Source: Roseiflexaceae bacterium
GTDB taxonomy: Bacteria > Chloroflexota > Chloroflexia > Chloroflexales > Roseiflexaceae
Direction of reading: 5' to 3'
Length of the DNA stretch: 64,000 nt
NCBI GenBank assembly: GCA_947474225.1
Contig: CANJHS010000002.1
Coordinates: 62,001 to 126,000 of the forward strand
How positions within the stretch are numbered: position 1 is the stretch's first letter; each line of letters opens with the position of its first letter. Positions 26,060 through 34,808 of this stretch are shown piece by piece. The notes beneath the pieces were generated by a model that ran no database searches, was not told where the DNA came from, and saw nothing but the letters and a program-made list of their open reading frames with translations. Position numbers and translations under genes: made by a program.

Positions 26060-27252
26060 AGATACCGGATACTACCCGTTCATCCGTTGCGTATAGTCTG
26101 TTGACGCTGAGTGATGGGGCACTACGTATGTTAGTTCTCTTTCACTGTGCGACCCTCGGGTACAGCGCCCTCGATTTGGCCATAATGTTTGCAGGATACG
26201 AAGCAGCGGGAATCATCACAAATCTTACTGGTGGTCGTATCGCCGGTAGATTTGGGTTGCGCACGACAATGACCGTCGGCTTGGTCTTGCAAATGGTGGT
26301 GCTCTGCATGCTTGCAATCGCACCAAACTTCCCATCACTCTGGGTGCTTTTTGTGCTCCAGGGAGCCTCTGGAGTAGCCAAAGATTTAACCAAAGTCAGT
26401 GCGAAGAGTACCGTGGCAGTAGAATCGGCAGAAGGGAACTTATTCCGTCTGATCGCACTCGTCACCGGCGCCAAAAATGCAATTAAAGGGCTAGGATTCT
26501 TTGTTGGCGGAGGTCTCCTGTGGGGAGCAGGACCACAATTCACCCTCATTGTGCTGGCGATATGTGTCGGCGTTGGGGTCATCTTGTGCATTGGTCAGAC
26601 ACAAAATATGCGCGCGGCAAATCAGGTACCGGGCGAGGGTATTTTGTCGCAGATTGCTGCTATCAATCTGTTGTCGGTTGCACGTATATTTCTCTTTGGG
26701 TCACGTGACATCTGGCTCGCAATCGGGATTCCACTGTATTTTGCCGCGGCTCCTGGCTGGGGATTTTGGCAGAGTGGTGCCGTTATGGCCGCATACACGG
26801 TAGGCTACGGGTTTATCCAAGCGCTGACGCCACGGCTATTGCAGGGGCGGCCTGCTCCCGCCGGGCGATTAACTGCAGTTGTCACTGCACTCCCAGTCCT
26901 GATTTGCGTGGGATTTGCAACGCTCGCACAGCGTGGACTCCTGCCGGTTTGGGGGATGGTAGGTGCAATCGGCCTCTATAGCATGGCTTTTGCAGTGGCA
27001 TCTGCAATACATTCTTACCTGATCGCCGCATATGCACAACAAGCAGACGTGGCCAAAAATATTGGGTTGTACTACAGTGCTAATGCAGTCGGGAGACTCG
27101 CGGGCGTCTTGTTGTCGGGATTTTATTATGTCAATTTTGGAATCGTCGGCTGTCTCGTTGGGGCCGCACTCTTTGCGCTCCCCGCAGTGCTCTGTGCACT
27201 GCCCCTGCCGACACCGTCAGGGAGTATCACAATCAAGCACGCAGTCGAATAA
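26056..27252 (+). CDS. arsJ: Organoarsenical efflux MFS transporter ArsJ
   Basis: The 398-residue major-facilitator protein has about 12 hydrophobic segments. The first region includes LSDGALRMLVLFHCATLGYSA and NLTGGRIAGRFGLRTTM (loop 2-3 motif). The gene overlaps the GAPDH stop by ATGA, the arrangement that defines the gap-arsJ arsenate-resistance pair. There ArsJ exports 1-arseno-3-phosphoglycerate, which decays outside to arsenate. The KDLTKVSAKS segment and the long conserved cytoplasmic loop agree with ArsJ homologues. Identification combines sequence recognition and context. A terminator follows 4 bp after the stop. Confidence 0.9.
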   Translation: MKIPDTTRSSVAYSLLTLSDGALRMLVLFHCATLGYSALDLAIMFAGYEAAGIITNLTGGRIAGRFGLRTTMTVGLVLQMVVLCMLAIAPNFPSLWVLFVLQGASGVAKDLTKVSAKSTVAVESAEGNLFRLIALVTGAKNAIKGLGFFVGGGLLWGAGPQFTLIVLAICVGVGVILCIGQTQNMRAANQVPGEGILSQIAAINLLSVARIFLFGSRDIWLAIGIPLYFAAAPGWGFWQSGAVMAAYTVGYGFIQALTPRLLQGRPAPAGRLTAVVTALPVLICVGFATLAQRGLLPVWGMVGAIGLYSMAFAVASAIHSYLIAAYAQQADVAKNIGLYYSANAVGRLAGVLLSGFYYVNFGIVGCLVGAALFALPAVLCALPLPTPSGSITIKHAVE

Positions 27253-27255
27253 TAA

Positions 27256-27285
27256 AACCCCGGTGTGCTCCTGCACCAGGGTTTT
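27256..27285 (+). terminator. Terminator after arsJ
   Basis: AAACCC-cGGTG and CACC-aGGGTTT pair around TGCTCCTG and end in TTTTG. It may also serve the convergent MFS gene. Confidence 0.75.
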
Positions 27286-27303
27286 GAGGATGACAATCAG
27301 CGG

Positions 27304-28575
27304 CTATTCGTGTTTATCGGTATATGGCAAAAATGCGACCAACGCGCCGGAAATAACATAACTCGCCGCAGACAGTATTAATACCCACGTAAATGATCCA
27401 TTGGCCGTAATGCTCCCACTCAACACCGACGCACCAGCCCAGCCTAATGACCACGACATGCTACTCAGACTTGTGCTCGTACCGCGTTGGCGCAAAGGTA
27501 CCGTTTGCATCATTAAGACCGAAAAGAGGGGGAAGGTCATCCCTACCAAAAATCGATTCACATCGTACGAAACGGATACCACCGTCAGTATGGGGATCAT
27601 CATGGCCAACATCAACGGCGCACCCAACATACGTGACCAGGCAGATGCTCGACGCACACCAAAGCGCTGTGACAATGGCCCACCGAGAATGCTCCCGACC
27701 CCCATTGCCAGTGCTGCCACTGCGAGATTCAATCCGACATTACCGTCAGTCATACCAAATTGTTGGCGATAAAACAGATTCTGGAAAGGCACAAATAGTC
27801 CGCCTGCAGTCCCAAAGAAGAATGAAGGGGTGACTAACAACAGCATGCGACCAAATGGGACTAACGGTTTATCACCGTCCGCTTCCGCCCGCGCCGTTTG
27901 AGAGGCAGCACCATGGGTATGGTGTGTCTTGATACCCAACAGCGGTACGACTGCCAAAAACCCTATAACAGTCACACTATAAAGCGCGATGCGGTATGCA
28001 ACCTCAGACGTTGGTTCGACCCCTGCCATTGGCGCAACAATGCCGGGCAACATGCCGCCCAGAATCGATCCCACAAAACCAATCAGCGTCGAGGCGGCTG
28101 CATTGATGCCAAACAGTGCGGCCCGCTGGCGCGGCTCGATGACCAATGACAACAATGGCACCACCGCAGTATAGGTAGCCATGTTTGCAGCGCCTATGAT
28201 GAAGAAGATGGTATTCATCAGCACGAGCGGACTGAGCGTCCCAAATGGTGTCACCACAGAGACGCCGTCGAGCATCAATAATACACCCCAGCCGATAGCA
28301 TAGGTCAAGATGCCGATGTACAGCATCCGTTTGGCAGATATTTTGTCGATGAACATCCCAACCGGAAAGCCAAATATCACGCCTGCAATACGAAATACCG
28401 ACTGCAACTGACCAGCGACTGCATTATCGTAGCCGAGACTTTTGAGATAGAAATTAAATAATATATCGGCAATGCTGAACGACAACCCGAACAAAATGCC
28501 ATGTGCCAAGATTCGGAACACTGCAGGCGATCCAGTCGTCGTCAATTCCCGCCATTGGGAACGAATTGTATTCAT
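27304..28575 (-). CDS. MFS transporter (tandem paralog 3 of 3)
   Basis: The 423-residue major-facilitator transporter has about 12 membrane segments. The first reads FGLSFSIADILFNFYLKSLG, followed by the antiporter-like GFPVGMFIDKISAKRML loop motif. It is clearly paralogous to the two upstream genes (FNFYL-SLGY, VAGQ, IFG-PVGM and DK positions coincide). Substrate is unknown. The closest general similarity is to drug/sugar efflux MFS proteins. GAGGT lies before the ATG (28575). It is the last of three consecutive minus-strand MFS genes, separated from the second by 135 bp with no recognisable element. Confidence 0.85.
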   Translation of the reverse strand: MNTIRSQWRELTTTGSPAVFRILAHGILFGLSFSIADILFNFYLKSLGYDNAVAGQLQSVFRIAGVIFGFPVGMFIDKISAKRMLYIGILTYAIGWGVLLMLDGVSVVTPFGTLSPLVLMNTIFFIIGAANMATYTAVVPLLSLVIEPRQRAALFGINAAASTLIGFVGSILGGMLPGIVAPMAGVEPTSEVAYRIALYSVTVIGFLAVVPLLGIKTHHTHGAASQTARAEADGDKPLVPFGRMLLLVTPSFFFGTAGGLFVPFQNLFYRQQFGMTDGNVGLNLAVAALAMGVGSILGGPLSQRFGVRRASAWSRMLGAPLMLAMMIPILTVVSVSYDVNRFLVGMTFPLFSVLMMQTVPLRQRGTSTSLSSMSWSLGWAGASVLSGSITANGSFTWVLILSAASYVISGALVAFLPYTDKHE

Positions 28576-28710
28576 CTAGTACCTCTATACGATATCGAAT
28601 GTGTAATACATGAAAAGAAGGAATGAAACTCGCTGAACACCTGTATTGGCAAGCTACGACCACCGCCAAATAACGAAAATCGGTCGGCCAAAGTCACCGT
28701 TGACTTCCTT

Positions 28711-29955
28711 TCATGTATTCGTTGCAATTTGGCGTTCTCGTCGTAGCACCGGGGTAAACGGGAGCACGCCAAACGTGATACCACACAATGCATACCCGAC
28801 CGCACTAAACATGATTATCAGCGTCCAATTGCCTGGCATTTGCAAAATTCCACTTACATACGCGGCAATCGCCCAGCCGATAGACCAAGACATCGTAGAT
28901 ATACTCTTGACCAATCCACGTTGACGCGTTGCCACTGCTTGGAATAACAGCATATCCATATAGGGGAAAATCATGCCAATACACAGACACAACAGAAAAT
29001 ACCCACCCACTGCGAGGGTAATCTGGGTGCTGAGTAACCCAAGGCAAAACGGGAGACACAACACCCCTGCGGCGACAACGACCGTTCTGACGCCATAACG
29101 ACCGACCAGGCGTCCCCCAATCACTCCGCCGACACCCATAAGTAACGTGAACGTTGCAACCACAATCCCAATGTTCGCATCACTGAGTGCATAAAACTGA
29201 CGCAAATAGACATTCAAAAATGGATGAAGAATTCCGCCTGCACAACCGACGACAAAATATCCCACAGTCATACCAATGGTCTTGAGAATCGGAACAGACA
29301 CTTCATCATCACCCTGTAGACCACGCTCAGCATGAAACATTTCACTCTTTTTCGACACTCCAACCAATGGGAGTAATGCCGATGCAGACGCCGCTACCAA
29401 TACGGCGAGTGTCACCCTGTATGCAAGAACATCTGTCGCTGCGACGCCAAGCCACGGAGCGAGTACACCCGGCAAAAATCCCGCGAGCAGTGAACCGGCA
29501 AAACCCATAACCGTGATAATGGTAAAGTTCATACCCACCAACTGAGCACGCTGTGTCAGACTTCCAATGCCACTCAATGCGGTAATAGCTGCAACTGTAG
29601 CAATCGAAAAAAACGTCCCTGAACAAAAGTAGGCAAATTGAATCAACACCAAACTCGGCGCAGTCAATAACACCATCCAAACGATGATATTGAAGACTGC
29701 CCCAATCTGCATGGTGCGGATACTGCCCCACCGATCGACAGCGATACCAATTGGGATGCCAAATACAAAGCCCGACATCCGTACTAATCCAGCCATCTGA
29801 CCCGAGACATCACTTCCATACCCCATGGCAAGGAGATAAAAATTAAATATCACATCAGGGATTCCATTGAGGAATCCCACTATCATCGTGAATGCATAGA
29901 TGCGCACCACAATTGGATGGAGGAATACTGCACCTATGGTGCCGGTTTTGGTCAT
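28711..29955 (-). CDS. MFS transporter (tandem paralog 2 of 3)
   Basis: A 414-residue MFS protein homologous to its two neighbours: GIPDVIFNFYLLAMGYGSD, then VSGQMAGLVRMSGFVFGI, then the PIGIAVDRWGSIRTM loop. It is the most diverged of the three at the N-terminus, where MTKTGTIGAVFLHPIVVRI replaces the longer lead of the others. AAGGCG is the only Shine-Dalgarno-like site before ATG 29955, about 8 nt upstream. No substrate motif is recognised. The three copies most likely arose by successive duplication and then specialised. Confidence 0.85.
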   Translation of the reverse strand: MTKTGTIGAVFLHPIVVRIYAFTMIVGFLNGIPDVIFNFYLLAMGYGSDVSGQMAGLVRMSGFVFGIPIGIAVDRWGSIRTMQIGAVFNIIVWMVLLTAPSLVLIQFAYFCSGTFFSIATVAAITALSGIGSLTQRAQLVGMNFTIITVMGFAGSLLAGFLPGVLAPWLGVAATDVLAYRVTLAVLVAASASALLPLVGVSKKSEMFHAERGLQGDDEVSVPILKTIGMTVGYFVVGCAGGILHPFLNVYLRQFYALSDANIGIVVATFTLLMGVGGVIGGRLVGRYGVRTVVVAAGVLCLPFCLGLLSTQITLAVGGYFLLCLCIGMIFPYMDMLLFQAVATRQRGLVKSISTMSWSIGWAIAAYVSGILQMPGNWTLIIMFSAVGYALCGITFGVLPFTPVLRRERQIATNT

Positions 29956-29979
29956 GGTCTGGCGCCTTTGCCATTTATA

Positions 29980-30005
29980 TGTACTGCTTTCAAATAAACA
30001 GTACA
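29980..30005 (-). terminator. Hairpin between MFS paralogs 1 and 2
   Basis: TGTACTG (29980-29986) and CAGTACA (29999-30005) flank a 12-nt loop, 18 bp beyond the stop of the first MFS gene on the minus strand. Stem strength is moderate and a U-run is lacking. Confidence 0.4.
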
Positions 30006-30022
30006 GTCAAAAACGCGAAGTC

Positions 30023-31252
30023 CTAATGGCCATCATCTTTGAACGGGATGAGATAAAACGATATGCCAGAGATGACATACGCAACCCCAGACGCGATGAA
30101 TACCCAATAAAATCCACTATCCCGCTGGATGTACCCACTCATCAACGCAGCAGCAGACCAACCAAACGACCATAACATCGACGATAAGCTCGTGCTGGTA
30201 CCACGTTGTTCGACGGGGACCGACTGCATCACCAATGCGTCGGCAAGCGGGAATGTTACCCCAATGACCAACCGACTCAGATAGTACGCGCCCGCAGAAA
30301 CCCACAGGTTGGGAATGAGCATCAACAATAAGCTCGGAGCTGCAAGAAATCGTGTCCATGCTGCTGCGTTGCGGAGTCCAAATCGCTTTGCAAGTGGACC
30401 ACCGATGAAACTACCAAATCCCATGGCAAACGCAGAAATCGCCAGAATCAAGCCCACCTGTGCATCAGGGAGTTGAAAGTGTTCGCGGAAAAACAGATTC
30501 TGAAATGGCACAACTAAACCGCCACCCAATCCGAGCAGAAAGCCCTGGGAGGCAAATAGTACTAACCGCATAAACGGGAGTTTGTGGCCAGAACTGACCG
30601 GAGCTGCATTGCCTGCAGCATGATGCTTCGTGGCTGCGGCAGAAAATCCAAGCAACGGAATAATCGCTATAAAACCAATCAATGAAACACTAATCAATGC
30701 CAAGCGATACGCTAACTGATCGGTTGCGCTGACTGATACGAGCGGAGCAATAATCGAAGGTAATGCACCACCCAACAACGAGCCGATAAACCCGACTGCG
30801 ACGGTTGCACCAGCATTAATCCCAAAGAAACTTGCCCGTTGTTTTGCTTCAATAACACTACTTAATAGCGGGATAATCGCAGTGTATGTGGCGATGTTGG
30901 CGGCACCTACCAAAAAATAGACCGGTGCAATAACGCGTATGTCTGTCGTTGCCAACAGCGCCAACCAACTCGCGCCATACGCGGTAATGCTGAACATCAG
31001 CACTTTACGCGCGCCACGCTTGTCGATAAGCATCCCCACCGGAATACCAAATATCACACCTGCAGCTCGAAAAATTGAATTCATCTGGCCGGCGACTTCA
31101 TTTCCATAGCCGAGACTATGTAAATAAAAGTTGAATAATACATCTGAGATACTCGCCGCAAGACCAAATAATAGGCTGTGAATCAAGATACGAAACACAA
31201 CAGGACTGAAATCAGCAAAAAGTGTCGCTACACGTTTGGGTGCAATGGTCAC
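30023..31252 (-). CDS. MFS transporter (tandem paralog 1 of 3)
   Basis: The 409-residue MFS protein has FGLAASISDVLFNFYLHSLG and GIPVGMLIDKRGARKVL, closely parallel to the 27304-28575 gene. A GTG at 31252 has GGAGG 5 nt upstream and is the likely start; the in-frame ATG at 31264 (four codons earlier, beginning MEVP) has no ribosome site and itself contains that GGAGG. It is first in the array and about 115 bp from the divergent glycosyltransferase gene. The residue pattern places it in the same efflux-like MFS branch. Ligand unknown. Confidence 0.83.
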   Translation of the reverse strand: MTIAPKRVATLFADFSPVVFRILIHSLLFGLAASISDVLFNFYLHSLGYGNEVAGQMNSIFRAAGVIFGIPVGMLIDKRGARKVLMFSITAYGASWLALLATTDIRVIAPVYFLVGAANIATYTAIIPLLSSVIEAKQRASFFGINAGATVAVGFIGSLLGGALPSIIAPLVSVSATDQLAYRLALISVSLIGFIAIIPLLGFSAAATKHHAAGNAAPVSSGHKLPFMRLVLFASQGFLLGLGGGLVVPFQNLFFREHFQLPDAQVGLILAISAFAMGFGSFIGGPLAKRFGLRNAAAWTRFLAAPSLLLMLIPNLWVSAGAYYLSRLVIGVTFPLADALVMQSVPVEQRGTSTSLSSMLWSFGWSAAALMSGYIQRDSGFYWVFIASGVAYVISGISFYLIPFKDDGH

Positions 31253-31367
31253 CGGAACCTCCATGTTAAGTGTGACGATATTGTACCATGTAGGATATTT
31301 TTGGAATGGAAAATAACTGTATCGAAGACCACGAATAGGCTAGAATGGCTTTGTAAGGAACAAATAC

Positions 31368-32480
31368 ATGCGTGTTGCAATATTTACCGAAACTTTCCTA
31401 CCCAAACAAGACGGTGTTGTCACCATCCTCTGTCAAATGCTCGAAGCCCTTGAACAAGCAGGTATTGAGGTATGCATTTATGCGCCGCCGTCAGCCCCAA
31501 CGCAGTACAGAAGCATGCGCGTCTTTCCATCCTGGGGACCACGATTCCCGTTGTATCGCGAACTCTATTGCAGCATGCCAACTCTACGGGGCATCCGTGC
31601 TATCCTCGCATTTAAACCAGACCTGATTCATGTACTGAATCCAACATTTATTGGTACAGCAGGCGTGATAATGGCCATTGTCGGACGCGTTCCTTTGCTT
31701 GGGTCAGTGCATATGGATATCGACTTTTATGTGCGGCAATATGCCGGTGCATGGGGATTACCCATAGCCTGGACTTTTTTTAAAGGATGGCACAACCGTG
31801 CTCGACTCAACTTAGCGCCTTCACAGGCAATGGTCGACCAGTTGCGCTGTAACGGGATACAACGCGTCGAACAGTGGGTGCGGGGGATCGACACAAGCAG
31901 ATTTCGGAGAAAATCCCGCAACGAAACATTGCGTACGACTTTTACGGGCGACAAGCCCGACGCGCTGGTCGTACTCTATGTTGGTCGGCTCACCGAAGAA
32001 AAGGGCATTGATACGTTACTACCGCTCTGCAACAATCCCCGCTTGCGGCTCATCCTGGTCGGTGGTGGTCACGATGAGTCAGCAGCCCGGGCTCGATTTT
32101 CCCACACAGATGCATATTTCACCGGGGTGCTCCGCGGCGAAGATGTCGTTGATGCGTACAATGCAGCAGACATTTTTGTATTTCCATCGCAGAGTGAATC
32201 ATTCGGCCTTGCACCACTCGAAGCAATGGCATGTGGACTGCCGGTGGTCGCGCCATATGTAGGCGGGTTACGCGAGACGCTCCGTCCCGACACTAACTGC
32301 CTCATCTATGATCCTGCAGAACCAGCGGCACTCGAACGTGCAGTGATGAAACTAGCTGACGACACAGCATTACGGTCACTCCTCGCCGAAAATGCCTATA
32401 CCTACGCACAATCCCGTAGCCACACCGCATCGATGCAACAGCTCATCGTAATCTATAAACGGCTCACACATGAAGACTGA
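31368..32480 (+). CDS. Glycosyltransferase family 4 (GT-B fold)
   Basis: The 370-residue enzyme starts with MRVAIFTETFLPKQDGVV, the GDP/UDP-sugar GT4 opening seen in MgtA-like mannosyl- and glucosyl-transferases. It has HVLNPTFIGTAG, LYVGRLTEEKGIDTLL at the C-terminal nucleotide domain, and the E-x7-E motif in ESFGLAPLEAMACGLPVV. It probably transfers a hexose to a lipid or sugar acceptor at the inner face of the membrane; donor and acceptor are unknown. Its stop overlaps the next gene (GNAT) by 11 bp, so the two are co-translated. AAGGAAC is about 9 nt upstream of ATG 31368. Confidence 0.87.
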   Translation: MRVAIFTETFLPKQDGVVTILCQMLEALEQAGIEVCIYAPPSAPTQYRSMRVFPSWGPRFPLYRELYCSMPTLRGIRAILAFKPDLIHVLNPTFIGTAGVIMAIVGRVPLLGSVHMDIDFYVRQYAGAWGLPIAWTFFKGWHNRARLNLAPSQAMVDQLRCNGIQRVEQWVRGIDTSRFRRKSRNETLRTTFTGDKPDALVVLYVGRLTEEKGIDTLLPLCNNPRLRLILVGGGHDESAARARFSHTDAYFTGVLRGEDVVDAYNAADIFVFPSQSESFGLAPLEAMACGLPVVAPYVGGLRETLRPDTNCLIYDPAEPAALERAVMKLADDTALRSLLAENAYTYAQSRSHTASMQQLIVIYKRLTHED

Positions 32481-33240
32481 TATGCACTTTGTTGAAACAT
32501 CGACTGCGCGATTTCACGCACGTGTCGTCCGCACCATTGGAATTCTCGATGTCTCAATTGCGGTGCACGTGCGTGAGTGGGGGCTCGCAACCACCATGAT
32601 TAGTGGTCATCACTATCCATACAATCTCCTCGCAGGGGTTTTCGATGGAGCGCTACTATCCGACATCGAAGACGATTACCAAAGACATTCGCCGCACTTT
32701 TGTGTGGAATGTGCTTCCAACTGTCAAACGACTGGGGATCTCATCGCGTTGAGTGCTGCAGGACTGACACCACAACCGAGTGCATCAGTGATGTCATATT
32801 CCGTGCGCACGAACACCCCGCGAATTCCCCACAGTAATCTGGTATGGTCTACCGCAGATGACACTGGGTTTGTATTTGACTATATCCCCGAAGACCGAGA
32901 ACGCATCATTCGGCGAGCATACGCGGCACAATCAGAATCCATCATGGTCTCGTTGCTGCACAGCGACGGCATTATAGCGAGTGCAGGTATCCGGATTGAG
33001 GATGGATATGGGTTCTTGTTCGGAGCATGGGTCGCCCCACACCGTCGCCGCCGCGGGCACTATCAAACACTCCTCGATGCACGACTCTGGTATGCTGCAG
33101 AACAGGGTTGTCACACCATCATTGCGCATTCTCATCAACAAAGTGCGGTGTCTCGAGCGACTATTGACCGCGGTTTTGTGCATGGGTGGGAGCGCCAACG
33201 GTGGCGACGCCGCAACAAAAGACAGGAAGCATCGCGATGA
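32470..33240 (+). CDS. GNAT family N-acetyltransferase
   Basis: The 256-residue protein has an acetyl-CoA binding motif A in its C-terminal third (APHRRRRGHYQTLLDARLWY, about residues 180-200). IASAGIRIEDGYGFLFGAW before it forms the preceding beta strands. The N-terminal ~125 residues resemble the unusual GNATs with an extra lid domain and do not match a named family; they include a CxxxC pair (VECASNCQ). It is embedded between a glycosyltransferase and an SDR, with 11-bp and 4-bp overlaps, so it may acylate a sugar or lipid intermediate. That link is inference. Confidence 0.72.
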   Translation: MKTDMHFVETSTARFHARVVRTIGILDVSIAVHVREWGLATTMISGHHYPYNLLAGVFDGALLSDIEDDYQRHSPHFCVECASNCQTTGDLIALSAAGLTPQPSASVMSYSVRTNTPRIPHSNLVWSTADDTGFVFDYIPEDRERIIRRAYAAQSESIMVSLLHSDGIIASAGIRIEDGYGFLFGAWVAPHRRRRGHYQTLLDARLWYAAEQGCHTIIAHSHQQSAVSRATIDRGFVHGWERQRWRRRNKRQEASR

Positions 33241-34070
33241 AGCGTCCAATAGCAGACAGTATCGTCTTCATTACTGGTGCAAGTGCAGGCATAGGCGCCG
33301 CTACTGCCCAGCGCCTCGCGGCAGTTGGCGCAACCATCATATTGTGTGCACGTCGCATCGAAGTACTCGAGTCTATGCGGCAATTGCTGACTGATCCCGA
33401 ACGTCATTTCTGTATTGCCGTCGATGTCGCTGACGCACGCGCAGTGGCACTAGCAGTAGATTCTACAATCCAACGATATGGCCGATTGGATGCTGTTATT
33501 TGTAATGCCGGCATCGGGCTAACAGCACCGGTCTCTGAGCTCGATTATGTCCAATTTATGCAAGTGATGGCGGTCAATGTCGGAGGATTCCTCCATTTCG
33601 TTCAGGCTATTACCCCGGTGTTTCTCCGGCAGCAGGCTGGTCAATTTGTGGTTATTTCTTCAGTCGTAGGCCAACATGCGCTCCCGTACAACGGCGGGTA
33701 CGCAGCGACAAAAGGGGCACTAGAGCGCCTGTGTGAGTCACTCCGTATCGAACTGTTGGGAACTCCCCTTTCTGTCTCTGTGATTCGACCTGGCACGGTA
33801 GCGAGTGAATTCTTTGCACATCGTCTTGGACCCGATGGTGAACGTCGCTCAACGCACAAGAAAGGAATGGATCCCGTTGTCGTCGCAGAGACAGTCATAC
33901 GAGCATTGGCAAAAGAGCAGCGAATTCTGTATCCCCGCATGCGTGATCAGCTTTTGTCCATCATCGCGGACGTATTCCCTTCCTTAAGTGACCAGATTTT
34001 GGCACGGACGTTTCGTTGGCAACAAAAAACCGGTGGCGACGATATGTCACCACCGGCAGGCCGGAATTAG
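33237..34070 (+). CDS. SDR family oxidoreductase (DltE/YqjQ-like)
   Basis: The 277-residue short-chain dehydrogenase has TGASAGIGAATAQRLA at the start, CNAG in VICNAGIGLTAPV, catalytic Ser in VISSVVG and YAATK. The Arg after beta-2 (CARRIEVLE) favours NADP(H). It has a longer C-terminus than secreted-sugar SDRs, ending in a variable region. The ATG overlaps the GNAT stop (ATGA), so the gene belongs to the glycosyltransferase-GNAT-SDR operon. Substrate unknown. Its last codons overlap the convergent CsoR-family gene by 4 bp. It is distinct from the SDR at 23355 and from the degenerate one at 5913. Confidence 0.88.
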   Translation: MKRPIADSIVFITGASAGIGAATAQRLAAVGATIILCARRIEVLESMRQLLTDPERHFCIAVDVADARAVALAVDSTIQRYGRLDAVICNAGIGLTAPVSELDYVQFMQVMAVNVGGFLHFVQAITPVFLRQQAGQFVVISSVVGQHALPYNGGYAATKGALERLCESLRIELLGTPLSVSVIRPGTVASEFFAHRLGPDGERRSTHKKGMDPVVVAETVIRALAKEQRILYPRMRDQLLSIIADVFPSLSDQILARTFRWQQKTGGDDMSPPAGRN

Positions 34071-34348
34071 GAGCGCGAGGCTCGCAAAAGCGCGAGCACA
34101 CGCTCTACATCAAGAGGTTGCGTGCTTCCACCGTCACAGAGTGCTTCATGAGCGCAGCGTTCTGCAAGGGTTGTGCCCACACTCGAGACTGCAGCCTTGA
34201 TAGCATTGAGCTGTGTGACGATATCGGTACAATCCCGACCTTCGGACAACATTCGCTGCACGCCGCGTACTTGCCCTTCGATCCGCACCAAACGTGTGAC
34301 CAGATCGGCACGTGATTGATTGCTTAACGGGAGGATTAGCTCACTCAT
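34067..34348 (-). CDS. CsoR/RcnR-family (DUF156) transcriptional repressor
   Basis: The 93-residue all-helical protein matches the family that binds DNA as a dimer or tetramer and senses copper, nickel, formaldehyde or persulfide. Key helices are RLVRIEGQVRGVQRML and CTDIVTQLNAIKAAV. C40 is the conserved first ligand. By alignment to Bacillus CsoR, the His and Cys of the usual Cys-His-Cys site are replaced by C65 and A69, with H67 and C71 beside them. The ligand is therefore unclear: it may sense thiols or metal in another geometry. It lies 9 bp after trxA on the same strand, and an ATACCCCT palindrome lies upstream of trxA. Confidence 0.85.
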   Translation of the reverse strand: MSELILPLSNQSRADLVTRLVRIEGQVRGVQRMLSEGRDCTDIVTQLNAIKAAVSSVGTTLAERCAHEALCDGGSTQPLDVERVLALLRASRS

Positions 34349-34357
34349 GACACCCGC

Positions 34358-34687
34358 TTAGGAATTTGCGACCTTGTCGAAGTCACGCTTCAATTCGGAT
34401 TTGGGTTTGACACCGACCACGCGGCCGACTTCTTTTCCGCCTTTGAAGAAAATCATCGTCGGGATTGCTTGCACGCCGAATTGCGCAGCATACTTCGAAG
34501 ATTCGTCGGTGTTGACTTTTGCAACGGTGACTTTACCGGCATATTCGCCGGCAAGTTCTTCGAGGATCGGGGCAACAGCACGGCATGGTCCGCACCATGG
34601 AGCCCAGAAATCGACCAATACGGCGGTTTCAGACTGAAGAACATCTGCATCGAATGAGCTATCGGTAACGGTCAGTGGCTTTGTCAT
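34358..34687 (-). CDS. trxA: Thioredoxin
   Basis: The 109-residue protein is a standard cytosolic thioredoxin: FWAPWCGPCRAVAPIL around residue 30, KVNTDESSKYAAQFGV, the cis-Pro in AIPTMIFFKGG, and GVKPKSELKRDF. It reduces protein disulfides and regenerates thiol enzymes such as ArsC. AAGGGATT lies before ATG 34687. It is first in a two-gene unit with the CsoR-family regulator (9 bp apart), so its expression is likely under that repressor through the operator at 34713-34729. It is distinct from the TGA-containing thioredoxin-like gene at 20059. Confidence 0.95.
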   Translation of the reverse strand: MTKPLTVTDSSFDADVLQSETAVLVDFWAPWCGPCRAVAPILEELAGEYAGKVTVAKVNTDESSKYAAQFGVQAIPTMIFFKGGKEVGRVVGVKPKSELKRDFDKVANS

Positions 34688-34712
34688 AATCCCTTACTTT
34701 CGTGTGTGCATG

Positions 34713-34729
34713 ATACCCCTGAGGGGTAT
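34713..34729. promoter_or_regulatory. CsoR-type operator palindrome
   Basis: ATACCCCT (34713-34720), a central G, and AGGGGTAT (34722-34729) make a perfect 17-bp palindrome. TACCCC/GGGGTA is the known CsoR-family operator type. It lies about 7 bp downstream of the trxA -10 box, so it should block transcription. Confidence 0.8.
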
Positions 34730-34735
34730 ACGAGT

Positions 34736-34765
34736 AGTATAGCAAAGTGCCGAGGACAGAGTCAA
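34736..34765 (-). promoter_or_regulatory. Promoter of trxA-csoR
   Basis: On the minus strand, TTGACT (34765-34760) and TATACT (34741-34736) are spaced 18 bp apart, close to sigma-70 consensus. Confidence 0.7.
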
Positions 34766-34808
34766 CTGTTGGAGTGAGGAAAAACATGAGATTTTTGTGT
34801 GTGTGCGT

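Noticed and set aside
31253-31264. ATG at 31264 as start of the first MFS gene
   Set aside because: It has no Shine-Dalgarno sequence, while GGAGG sits 5 nt before GTG 31252.
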